A DNA stretch of 64,000 nucleotides, taken from the NCBI RefSeq assembly GCF_001522585.2, contig NZ_CP013372.1, positions 372,001-436,000 of the forward strand. The letters are read 5' to 3'. Shown piece after piece: positions 54,334 through 62,992 of this stretch. The position numbers were made by a program, and so were the translations under genes. Position 1 is the stretch's first letter, and each line of letters begins with the position of its first letter. The DNA comes from Burkholderia sp. NRF60-BP8 (GTDB lineage: Bacteria > Pseudomonadota > Gammaproteobacteria > Burkholderiales > Burkholderiaceae). The notes beneath the pieces were generated by a model that saw only the letters and a program-made list of their open reading frames with translations, made no database searches and was not told the origin of the DNA.

Positions 54334-55686
54334 ATGTTCCGTCATTGGGTGCTACGCCTGTCGACCCGTCTATGGGTGACCAACGTCGTCGCGTTCGCCA
54401 TCAGCCTGGCGCTGCTGTCTGCGCTTTCCATCTATTTTCTGGATCGATATCCCGAGTTCTTGGGACGGCGCCAGCAGATGGAGAGCATCCGTCATATCGT
54501 GGCCGGGATGCGTTTCGACGCGGCCGGGCGCCCCGCATCCGTGCGATTGGGCGAGCATCCGGCGGTGATGTTCCGGCTCTTGCCGGCCGACGTGAAGTAT
54601 CGCGTGCTCGATGCGACGGGGAAGGTGTTGCTGGCGTCGGTGCCTTCGAGCGACGACCGACCCTGGCTGACGGAGGACCTCGCGACGGTGGCAGGCAAGG
54701 TACTGCCCGCGACGATCGACAGCAAGGCGTACGTGGTCGCGACTCAACGCGCGTTGAACGGTAGCGTCGTCTATTACGTGCAGGTGGCGCACAGCAGGCA
54801 ACTCGTCGATGCGCTCGTCAGGACGCGGATCGATCCGATACCGAAGACCATCGCTTATGTGCTGGTCATTGCGACCGTTATTTTCGGACTGACGCTGCCG
54901 TTGACGATCAGCCATGTGCTGAAGCCGTTGCGGGAGGTATCGCGTGCCGCGCGGGAAATCGAGCCACGCAACTTGAAGACGCGGCTGTCGTCGGCCGGGA
55001 TTCCCAGCGAGATCAAGCCGCTGATAGACGCGTTCAACGATGCGCTGACCCGGCTCGAGAACGGCTTCGCGGTTCAGCAGCAATTTCTCGCCGACGCCGC
55101 ACACGAGTTGCAGACGCCGCTCACGCTGGTCAGAGGGCAGATCGAGCTGCAGCCCGACATCAGCCAGAAGGCGCTGTTGCTTCGCGAGATCGACTTGATG
55201 GCACGGCAGGTCAAGCAACTGCTGCATCTGGCCGAAGTCAGCGAAGCGCGGAACTTCAGCTTCGACGACGTGAACGGCGCCGAGGTCACGCGAGACGTCG
55301 TGAGCTTGCTGGCTGGCAAGGCCGATGCGAAGCAGGTGAAGCTTCATATCGAAGCGCGCGACGCCGCGGCGCCTATACGGGCGGATAGCGGGGCGCTTTT
55401 CATCCTGCTCAAGAACATCCTCGAGAACGCGATCAACGCTTCGCCGTCGAGTGGTGTCGTCGTGCTGACCGTTCTCGATTCGGCGATTCATATCGAAGAT
55501 GAAGGACCGGGTATTCGGCGGGAGCATCTTCCGCTGCTCTTCGATCGATACTGGCGGGCACCGGACTCGCGGTATGACGGTGCCGGCCTCGGGCTGGCAA
55601 TCTGCAGGGAGATTGCCGACGCCCATCACTGGAACCTCACGGTCGATGTGCTGACGACGGGGACGCGGTTCAGTGTCTGGTTTTAG
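54334..55686 (+). CDS. Sensor histidine kinase (QseC/PmrB-like)
   Basis: 450 residues with two membrane segments (about 15-38 and 172-194), a periplasmic domain of about 130 residues, a HAMP region, the H-box His257 (LADAAHELQTPL), an N-box (NILENAINASP) and G-boxes (DEGPGI, GAGLGLAI). All kinase motifs are kept. It pairs with the preceding regulator; the signal is unknown but should concern the envelope, given the mipA partner. Confidence 0.92.
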   Translation: MFRHWVLRLSTRLWVTNVVAFAISLALLSALSIYFLDRYPEFLGRRQQMESIRHIVAGMRFDAAGRPASVRLGEHPAVMFRLLPADVKYRVLDATGKVLLASVPSSDDRPWLTEDLATVAGKVLPATIDSKAYVVATQRALNGSVVYYVQVAHSRQLVDALVRTRIDPIPKTIAYVLVIATVIFGLTLPLTISHVLKPLREVSRAAREIEPRNLKTRLSSAGIPSEIKPLIDAFNDALTRLENGFAVQQQFLADAAHELQTPLTLVRGQIELQPDISQKALLLREIDLMARQVKQLLHLAEVSEARNFSFDDVNGAEVTRDVVSLLAGKADAKQVKLHIEARDAAAPIRADSGALFILLKNILENAINASPSSGVVVLTVLDSAIHIEDEGPGIRREHLPLLFDRYWRAPDSRYDGAGLGLAICREIADAHHWNLTVDVLTTGTRFSVWF

Positions 55687-55691
55687 TTGGC

Positions 55692-55716
55692 CATGAAGGG
55701 ATTTCGACCCCTCATG
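55692..55716 (+). terminator. Hairpin after the kinase gene
   Basis: CATGAAGGG and CCCCTCATG pair with one internal A-C mismatch around an ATTTCGA loop, six bases after the stop. Confidence 0.5.
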
Positions 55717-55728
55717 CAAGACACGCGG

Positions 55729-55759
55729 GTCCGTGGGTTACCTTGGTAACGGGGCGGAC
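55729..55759 (+). terminator. Second hairpin after the kinase gene
   Basis: GTTACC/GGTAAC form a tight stem on a TT loop, extended outward by GTCCG/CGGAC across an internal loop. With the hairpin at 55692 it makes a double terminator candidate. Confidence 0.45.
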
Positions 55760-55800
55760 GAGTGCGCCTGTCATGCCGACGTGTCGCTTTTCACCGCCCC

Positions 55801-55828
55801 TTGTCCGGCGTCGATTTTTCGATATAAT
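55801..55828 (+). promoter_or_regulatory. Sigma70 promoter of the structured leader
   Basis: TTGTCC (55801-55806) and a perfect TATAAT (55823-55828) with 16-bp spacing. Transcription would start near 55835, where the leader begins. Confidence 0.7.
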
Positions 55829-55834
55829 GAATCC

Positions 55835-56006
55835 ACGTTCGGCATGACGAACGTGAGAATTCAAGCATCCAGAGTCGGGTTTATCCGACGCCAACCTGCC
55901 CTCCCGGGCAAGGTGGACGCCCTCGAGGCGATGCGGCCGATTGACGGCAACGAAGCGGGAGCAGCATGGCTGGCACCGGTTCGATCACCATTCATCCGGA
56001 GCAACC
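55835..56006 (+). ncRNA. Structured 5' leader RNA upstream of the small ACT-like gene
   Basis: About 172 bases separate the promoter from the ATG at 56007. In order they can form ACGTTCG/CGAACGT (55835-55854, perfect), GTCGG/CCGAC around GTTTAT, a long stem CCAACCTGCCC/GGGCAAGGTGG with two mismatches around TCCC, and CGCC/GGCG around CTCGA, followed by an A/G-rich part before the start. This density of hairpins in a leader suggests a riboswitch-like or protein-bound control element. I do not recognise it as a known class. Confidence 0.5.
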
Positions 56007-56336
56007 ATGAGCCAAGTTTCCTCCGCTTCCCGCCCGACCGTCTGTGAAGACTGGTCGCACTTCCTTCCCGGTTTCACGTTGACGCATACGGTTCATCTCG
56101 TTTCGAGACGGCTTCCGGGCATCGTTTCGACAGCGGAGGCCGTGCTCGAAGGTGAAACGGCGACGGTCGATCGTTGGGCCATCACCCGCTGTGGCGATGT
56201 TCTCGAGCAAAAGATCGTGCTCGGTGAAATGACGGAAGGGCAAGCGGTGCGGCTGCGTGAGCGGCTTGCCGCGCTGGAGGGGGTGCTCCGGGCGCGGGTG
56301 GAGCATCATTTCGTGAGGGCGGGGGCGGCGCGGTAG
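56007..56336 (+). CDS. Small protein, possibly ACT-like, behind a structured leader
   Basis: 109 residues. CCGGAG precedes the ATG. Residues 30-105 read as strand (THTVHLVSRR), helix start (LPGIVSTAEAVLEGE), strands (TVDRWAITRCGD, LEQKIVLGEM), helix (TEGQAVRLRERLAALEG) and strand (VLRARVEHHF), which fits a beta-alpha-beta-beta-alpha-beta (ACT/ferredoxin-like) fold; this is inference. No catalytic motif is seen. ACT-like small proteins often sense amino acids. Confidence 0.65.
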   Translation: MSQVSSASRPTVCEDWSHFLPGFTLTHTVHLVSRRLPGIVSTAEAVLEGETATVDRWAITRCGDVLEQKIVLGEMTEGQAVRLRERLAALEGVLRARVEHHFVRAGAAR

Positions 56337-56387
56337 ACGATGTGGGCGGATCGTCGCCGTATCGGCTGACAAGGGGAAAACATCCCC

Positions 56388-58217
56388 TCACTCCACCGTC
56401 ACCGACTTAGCCAAATTCCTCGGCTTATCGATATCCGTCCCCCGCGCCAGCGCCGCGTGATACGCGAGCAGTTGCATCGGCACCGTATGCAAGATTGGCG
56501 ACAACGGTCCGTAATACTCGTTGAGTCGAATCACCTCGATCCCTTCGCTCGGCACGATCCCGCAGTCCACATCCGCGAACACGAAAAGCCTGCCATTCCG
56601 CGCACTGACTTCATGCATGTTCGACCTGAGCTTCTCGAGCAACATGTCGTTCGGCGCGACCGCGATCACCGGCATTTCGTTGCTGACGAGCGCCAGCGGC
56701 CCATGCTTGAGCTCCCCCGCCGGATAAGCCTCCGCATGAATATACGAAATCTCCTTCATCTTCAGCGCCCCTTCGAGCGCGATCGGATAATGCATCCCGC
56801 GCCCGAGAAACAGCATGTTGTCGCGTCGCGCGAGCAACTCCGACCACGCCATGATCTGCGGCTCCAGCGCGAGCACCTTCGACATCGCATCGGGCAGATG
56901 CCGCAGCGCGCGCAGATGCTCCTTTTCTTCATCGTCGCTCAATCGCCCGCGCACTTGCGCCAGTGACAGCGTCAGCAGGAACAACGCAACGAGCTGCGTC
57001 GTAAACGCCTTCGTCGAAGCCACGCCGATCTCGATCCCCGCACGCGTCACGAATTGCAGCGCGCATTCGCGCATCAGCGCACTCGTCGCGACGTTGCAGA
57101 TCGCGAGCGTGTGCATCATTCCGCTGCGCTTCGCGACATGCACCGCGCCGAGCACGTCAGCGGTTTCACCGCTTTGCGACACCGCAACCACCAACGTGCG
57201 CGGATTCGGCACACCGTCGCGATAACGAAACTCGCTTGCGATTTCCACACTCGCCGGCAGCTTCGCGATGCTCTCGATCCAGTACTTCGCGGTCAGCGCC
57301 GCGTGATAGCTGCCGCCGCACGCGAGCAGCAGCACCGAATCGACGTCGTTGAACACACGCCATGCGCCGTCGCCGAATAGCTCGGGCATGATCGACGAAA
57401 CGTCGAGCAGCGTATCGGCCACGGCCTGCGGCTGCTCGAAGATCTCCTTCTGCATGTAGTAGCGATACGATCCGAGATCGGCCGCGCCGCTATGCGCGGC
57501 GACGCGATGCACCGCGCGCTCGACGCGCTGGCCGGCCGCATCGACGATCCAGTAGCGATGCAGTTGAATATCGGCGACGTCGCCGTTCTCGAGGTACGCA
57601 ATGCGATCGGTGATGCCGGACAGCGCAATCGCGTCGGACGCCAGAAAATTCTCGCCTTCGCCGACTCCGACCACGAGCGGCATCCCGTCGCGCGCGCCGA
57701 CGATCCGGTGCGGCTCGTCGCGGCACATCACCGCGATCGCATAGCTGCCGCGCAGTCGCGCGACCGCACGCCGGACCGCGTCGAACAGGTCGCCTTCGTA
57801 CAGGTGGTCGATCAGGTGCGCGATCGCCTCGCTGTCGGTCTGGCTCGCGAACACATAACCGTGCGCCTGCAGTTCCGCACGCAACTGATCGCAGTTTTCG
57901 ATGATCCCGTTGTGCGACAGCGCGATGCGCGCATTCGCATCGCTCGGCGAGAAGTGCGGATGCGCGTTGAGCGTGATGGGCGCGCCATGCGTGGCCCAGC
58001 GCGTATGCGCGATGCCCGTGTAACCCGACAGCCCCTGCGCGGCGATCTCGCGCTGCAGGTTCGCGACACGATCGACGCTGCGGGCGCGCGCCAGCGCGCG
58101 GTCGCGGTAGACCACGACGCCGCACGAATCGTAGCCACGGTATTCGAGCCGCTTCAGGCCGTCGACCAGGTTCGGCAGGATGTCCCGCTGGGCAACCGCT
58201 CCGACAATTCCACACAT
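56388..58217 (-). CDS. glmS: Glutamine--fructose-6-phosphate aminotransferase (isomerizing)
   Basis: 609 residues, full length. The N-terminal Ntn glutaminase begins [12 protein letters not shown] with the nucleophile Cys2 exposed after Met removal, and has THGAPI and HNGIIEN. Two SIS domains follow ([27 protein letters not shown]; then [31 protein letters not shown]), and the C-terminus ends LAKSVTVE. It makes glucosamine-6-phosphate. Here it stands apart from glmU and faces an Lrp-type regulator over a large inverted operator, so it is probably a second, separately regulated copy. Confidence 0.95.
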   Translation of the reverse strand: MCGIVGAVAQRDILPNLVDGLKRLEYRGYDSCGVVVYRDRALARARSVDRVANLQREIAAQGLSGYTGIAHTRWATHGAPITLNAHPHFSPSDANARIALSHNGIIENCDQLRAELQAHGYVFASQTDSEAIAHLIDHLYEGDLFDAVRRAVARLRGSYAIAVMCRDEPHRIVGARDGMPLVVGVGEGENFLASDAIALSGITDRIAYLENGDVADIQLHRYWIVDAAGQRVERAVHRVAAHSGAADLGSYRYYMQKEIFEQPQAVADTLLDVSSIMPELFGDGAWRVFNDVDSVLLLACGGSYHAALTAKYWIESIAKLPASVEIASEFRYRDGVPNPRTLVVAVSQSGETADVLGAVHVAKRSGMMHTLAICNVATSALMRECALQFVTRAGIEIGVASTKAFTTQLVALFLLTLSLAQVRGRLSDDEEKEHLRALRHLPDAMSKVLALEPQIMAWSELLARRDNMLFLGRGMHYPIALEGALKMKEISYIHAEAYPAGELKHGPLALVSNEMPVIAVAPNDMLLEKLRSNMHEVSARNGRLFVFADVDCGIVPSEGIEVIRLNEYYGPLSPILHTVPMQLLAYHAALARGTDIDKPRNLAKSVTVE

Positions 58218-58275
58218 ATCGCGCTCCGTAAATGTCCCATCTGGATCAGTGAGAGCGATGGTAGAAGCAGTCGAA

Positions 58276-58349
58276 TGGAATTTAATTTCAAAAAATAGGT
58301 ATTAATGAAATGGATGGTGGATCGTCTATCATGTTGAAATTAAATTTCA
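58276..58349. promoter_or_regulatory. Two inverted 16-bp sites between glmS and the Lrp-type gene
   Basis: TGGAATTTAATTTCAA (58276-58291) and TTGAAATTAAATTTCA (58334-58349) are reverse complements at 15 of 16 positions and lie symmetrically near the two divergent starts. They are AT-rich within a GC-rich window, as Lrp/AsnC sites usually are, so looping or cooperative binding by the neighbouring regulator is likely. Confidence 0.7.
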
Positions 58350-58373
58350 CCCTCTGACCGGAAGGAGTGGCCG

Positions 58374-58865
58374 ATGGCCGGCATCACCCTCGACGATCTC
58401 GACCTGCGCATTCTCGCGATCCTGCAGGACGACGCGTCGGTATCGAACCTTCAACTCGCCGAGCGCGCGCTGTCGTCGCCGCCCACCTGCATGCGCCGCG
58501 TGCGGCGGCTGACGGAGGCCGGCGTGATCCGTCGGCAGGTCGCGATGCTCGACCCGGTCGCGATCGGCACGGCCGTCACCGCGTTGATCGAGATCAGCCT
58601 CGACCGGCAGACGGCCGAGGACTACGACGCGTTCGAAGCGTACGTGTGCGCGGAGCCGGCCGTCACGCAGTGTTATCGCGTGTCGCCGGGGCCCGATTTC
58701 GTCGTGATCGCCGATCTGGCCGATGTCGCGGAATACGACGAATTCGCGCGGCGGCTGTTCACCGGCGCGTCGAACGTCCGCAACGTGCGGACGTTTTTCT
58801 CGACGCATCGCGCGAAATTCGAAGCGAACGCGCGGGTCGCGCATGCGATGCGCAAGCGCACGTAA
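58374..58865 (+). CDS. Lrp/AsnC-family transcriptional regulator
   Basis: 163 residues. The N-terminal helix-turn-helix is DDLDLRILAILQDDASVSNL then QLAERALSSPPTCMRRVRRL (about 7-46); the C-terminal part is the Lrp ligand-binding (RAM) domain with VTQCYRVSPGPDFVVIADL. AAGGAG precedes the ATG. It is divergent from glmS across a symmetric operator and convergent with panB, so control of glmS and itself is likely. Confidence 0.92.
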   Translation: MAGITLDDLDLRILAILQDDASVSNLQLAERALSSPPTCMRRVRRLTEAGVIRRQVAMLDPVAIGTAVTALIEISLDRQTAEDYDAFEAYVCAEPAVTQCYRVSPGPDFVVIADLADVAEYDEFARRLFTGASNVRNVRTFFSTHRAKFEANARVAHAMRKRT

Positions 58866-58894
58866 CGTGAGGTAACCGCGTCGTTCGTCCCGCA

Positions 58895-59749
58895 TCACGC
58901 AGTCGGGGCCGCGTTCGCCAGTTGCAGCGGCTTGCCGTATCCGAAGCAATGCGCGGGCTCGGGAAACACGCGCTGCCGCACGTCGTGCGCGTACTGGCGG
59001 ATCGCGTCGCGCATCAGCGCGTTCGCATCCGCGTAACGCTTCACGAAGCGCGGCGTGTACGCGTCGAATGCGCCGATCATGTCCTCGGTCACGAGTACCT
59101 GCCCGTCGCAGGCGGGCGATGCGCCGATGCCGATCGTCGGGATCGTCAGCGTCTCGGTCAGGTGGCGCGCGAGCGCTTCGGCGGTGCCTTCGATGACGAC
59201 GCCGAATGCGCCGGCACGCTCGGCCGCGCACGCGGCGTCGAACACCTGCGCGGCCGAACGCGGGTCCATGCCTTGCGCGCGGAAGCCGCCCGTCGCGTTG
59301 GCCTGCTGCGGCATGAGGCCGACATGCGCCATCACCGGAATGCCGCGATCGGTCAGGAAGCGGATCGTGTCGGTCATCTCGCCGCCGCCTTCGAGCTTCA
59401 CGGCCTGTGCGCCGGTTTCGGCGAGCAGCCGCGCGGCGGAGCGATAGGCTTGCGCGGGCGATTCCTGGAACGTGGAGAACGGCAGGTCGACGACGACGCA
59501 CGCCTGCGCCGCGCCGCGCACGACGGCCGCGCCGTGTGCAATCATCATGTCGAGCGTGACGCGCAGCGTATCGGGCATCCCGTACAGCACCATGCCGACG
59601 GAGTCGCCGACGATGATCACGTCGGCCACGTCGTCGACGAGTTTCGCCATCGGCGCGGAATACGCGGTCAGCGACACGAGGCTGCCGATGCCTTTGGTCG
59701 AACGGATCGCGGTGACGGTCTTGCGAGTGATGCGGGTATGAGCGCTCAT
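58895..59749 (-). CDS. panB: 3-methyl-2-oxobutanoate hydroxymethyltransferase
   Basis: 284 residues. Motifs of PanB are clear: [32 protein letters not shown] with a metal-binding aspartate, [16 protein letters not shown] and [18 protein letters not shown]. It catalyses the first committed pantothenate step using methylene-tetrahydrofolate. No panC or panD is adjacent, and PanB usually has about 265-275 residues, so this is probably an additional copy. The ribosome site is weak; [10 protein letters not shown] is the start that fits the family. Confidence 0.93.
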   Translation of the reverse strand: MSAHTRITRKTVTAIRSTKGIGSLVSLTAYSAPMAKLVDDVADVIIVGDSVGMVLYGMPDTLRVTLDMMIAHGAAVVRGAAQACVVVDLPFSTFQESPAQAYRSAARLLAETGAQAVKLEGGGEMTDTIRFLTDRGIPVMAHVGLMPQQANATGGFRAQGMDPRSAAQVFDAACAAERAGAFGVVIEGTAEALARHLTETLTIPTIGIGASPACDGQVLVTEDMIGAFDAYTPRFVKRYADANALMRDAIRQYAHDVRQRVFPEPAHCFGYGKPLQLANAAPTA

Positions 59750-59826
59750 GGGTGGAAGCCGTGTGAAAAAGGAGCCGCCACGGTAGCATCGCGCTCGTTC
59801 GTGCAATGACCTTCGGAGGACGTCTT

Positions 59827-60645
59827 ATGTTGCTGGCGGGACAACCCGGCGGCCCTTACGCGGTGCCGCCGATGGCGCGCCTGCCGAGGCCGCTGTACGT
59901 GCGTGCGTTCGGCATTCCCGGCAACGTGAGCGTCGACGCGCACAGTCATCCGTGGGCGCAACTGATGTATGCGACGAGCGGCGTGCTCGAGGTGACGACA
60001 CCGTCGAGCCGGCAACTGCTGCCGCCGCACTATGCGATGTGGATTCCGCCACACGTGCCGCACGCGGTGTCGACGCGCGATGGCGTCGCGTTCCACAGCC
60101 TGTATCTCGACGAGGCAATCGCGCGCAGCGACGTGAACGACGATTGCACGATCCTGTGCATGACGCCGCTGCTGCGCGAGCTGGTGATCGCGACCGGCGA
60201 GTTGCCGGTGAACTACGACGAGGCGGGGCCGGACGGTGCGCTCGTGTGCCTGATCGCGGACCGGATCGCGCGCATGCAGCCGGCGCCGCTCACGGTGCCG
60301 CTGCCGCGCGATCCGCGCCTGCTGAAAATCGCGCGCGCGTTGCATGCGGCGCCGGGCGATACGCGCAGTCTCGACGAATGGGGCCATCGGGTCGGCGCGA
60401 CGCGGCGCACGCTGTCGCGCCTGTTCCGGCAGGACACGGGGCTGTCGTTCACCGAATGGCGGCAGGCCGTGCGGCTGCTCGCGTCGCTGCCGCTGCTCGA
60501 TGCGGGTGCGCCGATCGGCGCGGTGGCCGCGCAACTGGGTTACGACTCGACGTCGTCCTTCATCGCGCTGTTCCACGCGAAATTCCGCGTGACGCCCGGC
60601 GCGTATGCGAAGCGTGAAGCGCGCCGGCCGGTGTCGAGCGCGTGA
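59827..60645 (+). CDS. AraC-family transcriptional regulator with cupin domain
   Basis: 272 residues. GGAGGA precedes the ATG at 59827; an upstream in-frame ATG overlaps this site and is less likely. The N-terminal cupin has HSHPWAQLMYATSGVLEV and ends in PPHVPHAV; the C-terminal double helix-turn-helix has LDEWGHRVGATRRTLSRLFR and IGAVAAQLGYDSTSSFIALF. Targets are unknown. It is divergent from panB and convergent with ogt. Confidence 0.9.
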   Translation: MLLAGQPGGPYAVPPMARLPRPLYVRAFGIPGNVSVDAHSHPWAQLMYATSGVLEVTTPSSRQLLPPHYAMWIPPHVPHAVSTRDGVAFHSLYLDEAIARSDVNDDCTILCMTPLLRELVIATGELPVNYDEAGPDGALVCLIADRIARMQPAPLTVPLPRDPRLLKIARALHAAPGDTRSLDEWGHRVGATRRTLSRLFRQDTGLSFTEWRQAVRLLASLPLLDAGAPIGAVAAQLGYDSTSSFIALFHAKFRVTPGAYAKREARRPVSSA

Positions 60646-60658
60646 CGCGCGCCCTCCA

Positions 60659-61192
60659 TCAGAACGCCAGCGCCTGCTGCACCGGGTGCCGGGCGCCGCG
60701 CGAAAACCCCGCGCCTTCGAGCGACAGCAGCGCACGTTTGCGGTCGACGCCGCCCGCATAACCGGTCAGGCTGCCCGACGCGCCGACCACGCGATGGCAC
60801 GGCACGATGATCGATACCGGATTGCGGCCGACCGCGCCGCCCACCGCGCGCGCACCGCTCATCGGCAGCCCGACGCGCTCGGTGATGTCGCCGTACGACA
60901 CGAGTTCGCCGAACGGAATCGCCAGCAGTTCCTGCCATACCCGTCGCTGAAACGCAGTGCCGCGCAGGTGGATCGGCACCGAAAACGTGTCGCGTGCACC
61001 GGTGAAGTATTCGGCGATTTCTTCGGCGACGCGGCGGGCGATCGGCGAGCGGGCGAGCGCGTCCGCTTCGCGCACGATCGCCAGCGGCGGGAAGTATTTC
61101 TGGCCGACGAAGTACAGGCCGGTCAGCACATCGTCCTCGATGCGCACGGCAATGTCGCCCAGCGGGCTCGGAATCAGGTGAGCGGGAGTCAT
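60659..61192 (-). CDS. ogt: Methylated-DNA--[protein]-cysteine S-methyltransferase
   Basis: 177 residues. Acceptor Cys132 lies in IIVPCHRVVG; the helix-turn-helix-like FQRRVWQELLAIPFGELVSY and the arginine finger region GARAVGGAVGRNP are kept. It repairs O6-methylguanine and O4-methylthymine by accepting the alkyl group. It overlaps the Ada-AlkA gene (ATGA), so the two repair proteins are made together. Confidence 0.95.
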   Translation of the reverse strand: MTPAHLIPSPLGDIAVRIEDDVLTGLYFVGQKYFPPLAIVREADALARSPIARRVAEEIAEYFTGARDTFSVPIHLRGTAFQRRVWQELLAIPFGELVSYGDITERVGLPMSGARAVGGAVGRNPVSIIVPCHRVVGASGSLTGYAGGVDRKRALLSLEGAGFSRGARHPVQQALAF

Positions 61193-62643
61193 CGCGACAT
61201 TTCTCCATGAAGGCGCCATGCATGCAATGCGGCATACGCGCGCCACGGCGCCCAGCGGGTCGCCGCGTGCGGCGCGGAGGACGGCCCGCGCGCGGGTTCG
61301 GTGCGGGTGGGCAGCCATGCATCGTCGGCGGGAAATGCGTTCGGCCACGCCATCGCGCGCATCGCGACGTACTGCACCGCGCGTTCGTCGAAGCCGGGCA
61401 GCGCGCGCAGCGCGGCGAGCGTCGCGTCGAGCGGCGCCATCGGTTCGAGCGCGAGCGTGCCGTCGTCGACGGCACGGGCGAGCGACACGATCGCGCGTGC
61501 CGTGTCGCGCTCGATGCCGATCGTCTCGAGGGCCGAAGGCGGCAGCGCGGCCAGCGTCGCGGCGCAGGGCAGCGCGTGCGTGAGGCCCTGCGGCGCGCCG
61601 TCGACCGAGTGACCGAAGCGTGCCGCAATTCGTGCGAGCAACGGCGTATCCGCCTGCGCGGCCGCAAGCTGCTCGCCCGCGAGGGCACGGATCGCAATCT
61701 CGAGGCCGTCGAACGCACCGGGCACGCGCAGGCCCGGCGAGCCGCTCGCGAGATCGCCGAGATGCGCGTCGATCACGTCGGGGCGGCTGTCCAGATCGAA
61801 CAGCCGGCGCACGCGTGCGAGCACGGCCGGCACGACCGGCGTCAGCGCGGGCGACACGGTGACGGCCAGCGCGAAGCGCTGCGGCACGTGCGCGACGGAC
61901 AGCCAGCCGGCCAAGCGGCGGCCGCCGTTCCGGTCCGGCAGCTCGACGATGCGCGCATAACGCTGCGCATCGATCCGCTCGACGCCATCGATCTGCCGCT
62001 GCGCGAGAAAACGCATCAGGTCGGCCCATGCGAACGGCGGCCGGTACGGCAGCGGGAAGGTCATGTCGCCGTCGGCCGATGCACCGGCCCCTTTACGTAG
62101 CCGCAGCGGATTGAGGCCGTAGCGCTGGCGGAACAGGTCGTTGAAGCGCCGCACGCTGCCGAACCCGGCCGTCGACGCGACGACGGCCACCGGCAGCGCG
62201 GTATCGGTCAGCAGCCGCTTGGCCATCAGCAGCCGCTGCGTCTGCGCGAACTCGACCGGCGACACGCCGAACTGCGCGCCGAAGATGCGGCGCAGATGGC
62301 GTTCGGTCACGCCGACGCGCCGTGCGAGCGCATCGACGGAATGCGCGTTCAGGAATCCGTCGTCGATCAGCGTCGCGGCCGCGTCGGCGAGATTGCCGGA
62401 CAGGTCGAGCAGCCCGTGGCCGGGCGCGAGCTCGGGGCGGCAGCGCATGCAGGGCCGGAAGCCGGCTTTCTCGGCGGCCGCGGCGGTCGGGTAGTAGCTG
62501 CAGTTGCGCGCCTTCGGCGGCTTCACCGGGCAGACGGGGCGGCAGTACACGCCGGTCGTCGCCACGCCGACGAAGAACCAGCCGTCGAAGCGGCGGTTGC
62601 GCGAAAGCAGGGCGGCGTAACAGGTGTCGGGATCGAGGCGCAT
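61189..62643 (-). CDS. Ada N-terminal/AraC activator fused to AlkA-type DNA glycosylase
   Basis: 484 residues. The Ada zinc domain has Cys34, Cys38, Cys65 and Cys68 (GVYCRPVCPV, FRPCMRCRPE), Cys34 being the methyl-phosphotriester acceptor. An AraC helix-turn-helix follows (VDALARRVGVTERHLRRIFG), then the AlkA part (about 205-470). In the helix-hairpin-helix the usual LPGIG-x-T is LPGFDERAV, losing one glycine and the threonine, while the catalytic Asp of NAFPADD is present. An in-frame ATG 18 bp upstream is an alternative start. It should sense and repair alkylation and activate its own operon with ogt. Confidence 0.92.
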   Translation of the reverse strand: MRLDPDTCYAALLSRNRRFDGWFFVGVATTGVYCRPVCPVKPPKARNCSYYPTAAAAEKAGFRPCMRCRPELAPGHGLLDLSGNLADAAATLIDDGFLNAHSVDALARRVGVTERHLRRIFGAQFGVSPVEFAQTQRLLMAKRLLTDTALPVAVVASTAGFGSVRRFNDLFRQRYGLNPLRLRKGAGASADGDMTFPLPYRPPFAWADLMRFLAQRQIDGVERIDAQRYARIVELPDRNGGRRLAGWLSVAHVPQRFALAVTVSPALTPVVPAVLARVRRLFDLDSRPDVIDAHLGDLASGSPGLRVPGAFDGLEIAIRALAGEQLAAAQADTPLLARIAARFGHSVDGAPQGLTHALPCAATLAALPPSALETIGIERDTARAIVSLARAVDDGTLALEPMAPLDATLAALRALPGFDERAVQYVAMRAMAWPNAFPADDAWLPTRTEPARGPSSAPHAATRWAPWRAYAALHAWRLHGEMSR

Positions 62644-62992
62644 GGGACGACTGTAAACCATCCCCGGCGCCGATTCTGGCTGGAATCGGACATGTGTCTC
62701 CGCGGCCGCGCGCGCCGCGCCTCGGCGGGAAAATCAGGGGAAAAACGGTTAATGCCACTCTGCGGAACAGTCGTCTCTTTTACCGCGACCAATTTGAGAT
62801 GACTCATCGAAATCCCCGACTGACACGGCCCCGGTGCAAACCCTATCCTTTGAAAAACGTTTTCCAGACGGATCGGCGAAACGTGCCGTGCGCAGCCGTG
62901 CGCAGCCGCGCGCCGCCGTTCGCCCCGGCGCCGGTCGCCGGTCAACGAACTTCGTGCGGCGCGACGGGCGCGACCGCGCATCGGAGACATTC
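62644..62992. other. Divergent region between the alkylation-repair operon and the carrier gene
   Basis: No gene. The centre holds a LacI-type palindrome (62851-62866) upstream of the rightward carrier. Confidence 0.6.
62851..62866. promoter_or_regulatory. LacI/GalR-type operator
   Basis: TGAAAAACGTTTTCCA has a perfect core AAAACGTTTT with the central CG typical of LacI/GalR-family operators; the outer TG/CA also match. It lies about 130 bp before the carrier gene; the regulator is not in the window. Confidence 0.55.

Noticed and set aside
58218..58373. Possible glmS ribozyme upstream of glmS
   Set aside because: The gap is only 156 bp, shared with a divergent gene, and lacks the ribozyme core; control by the Lrp-type protein fits better.
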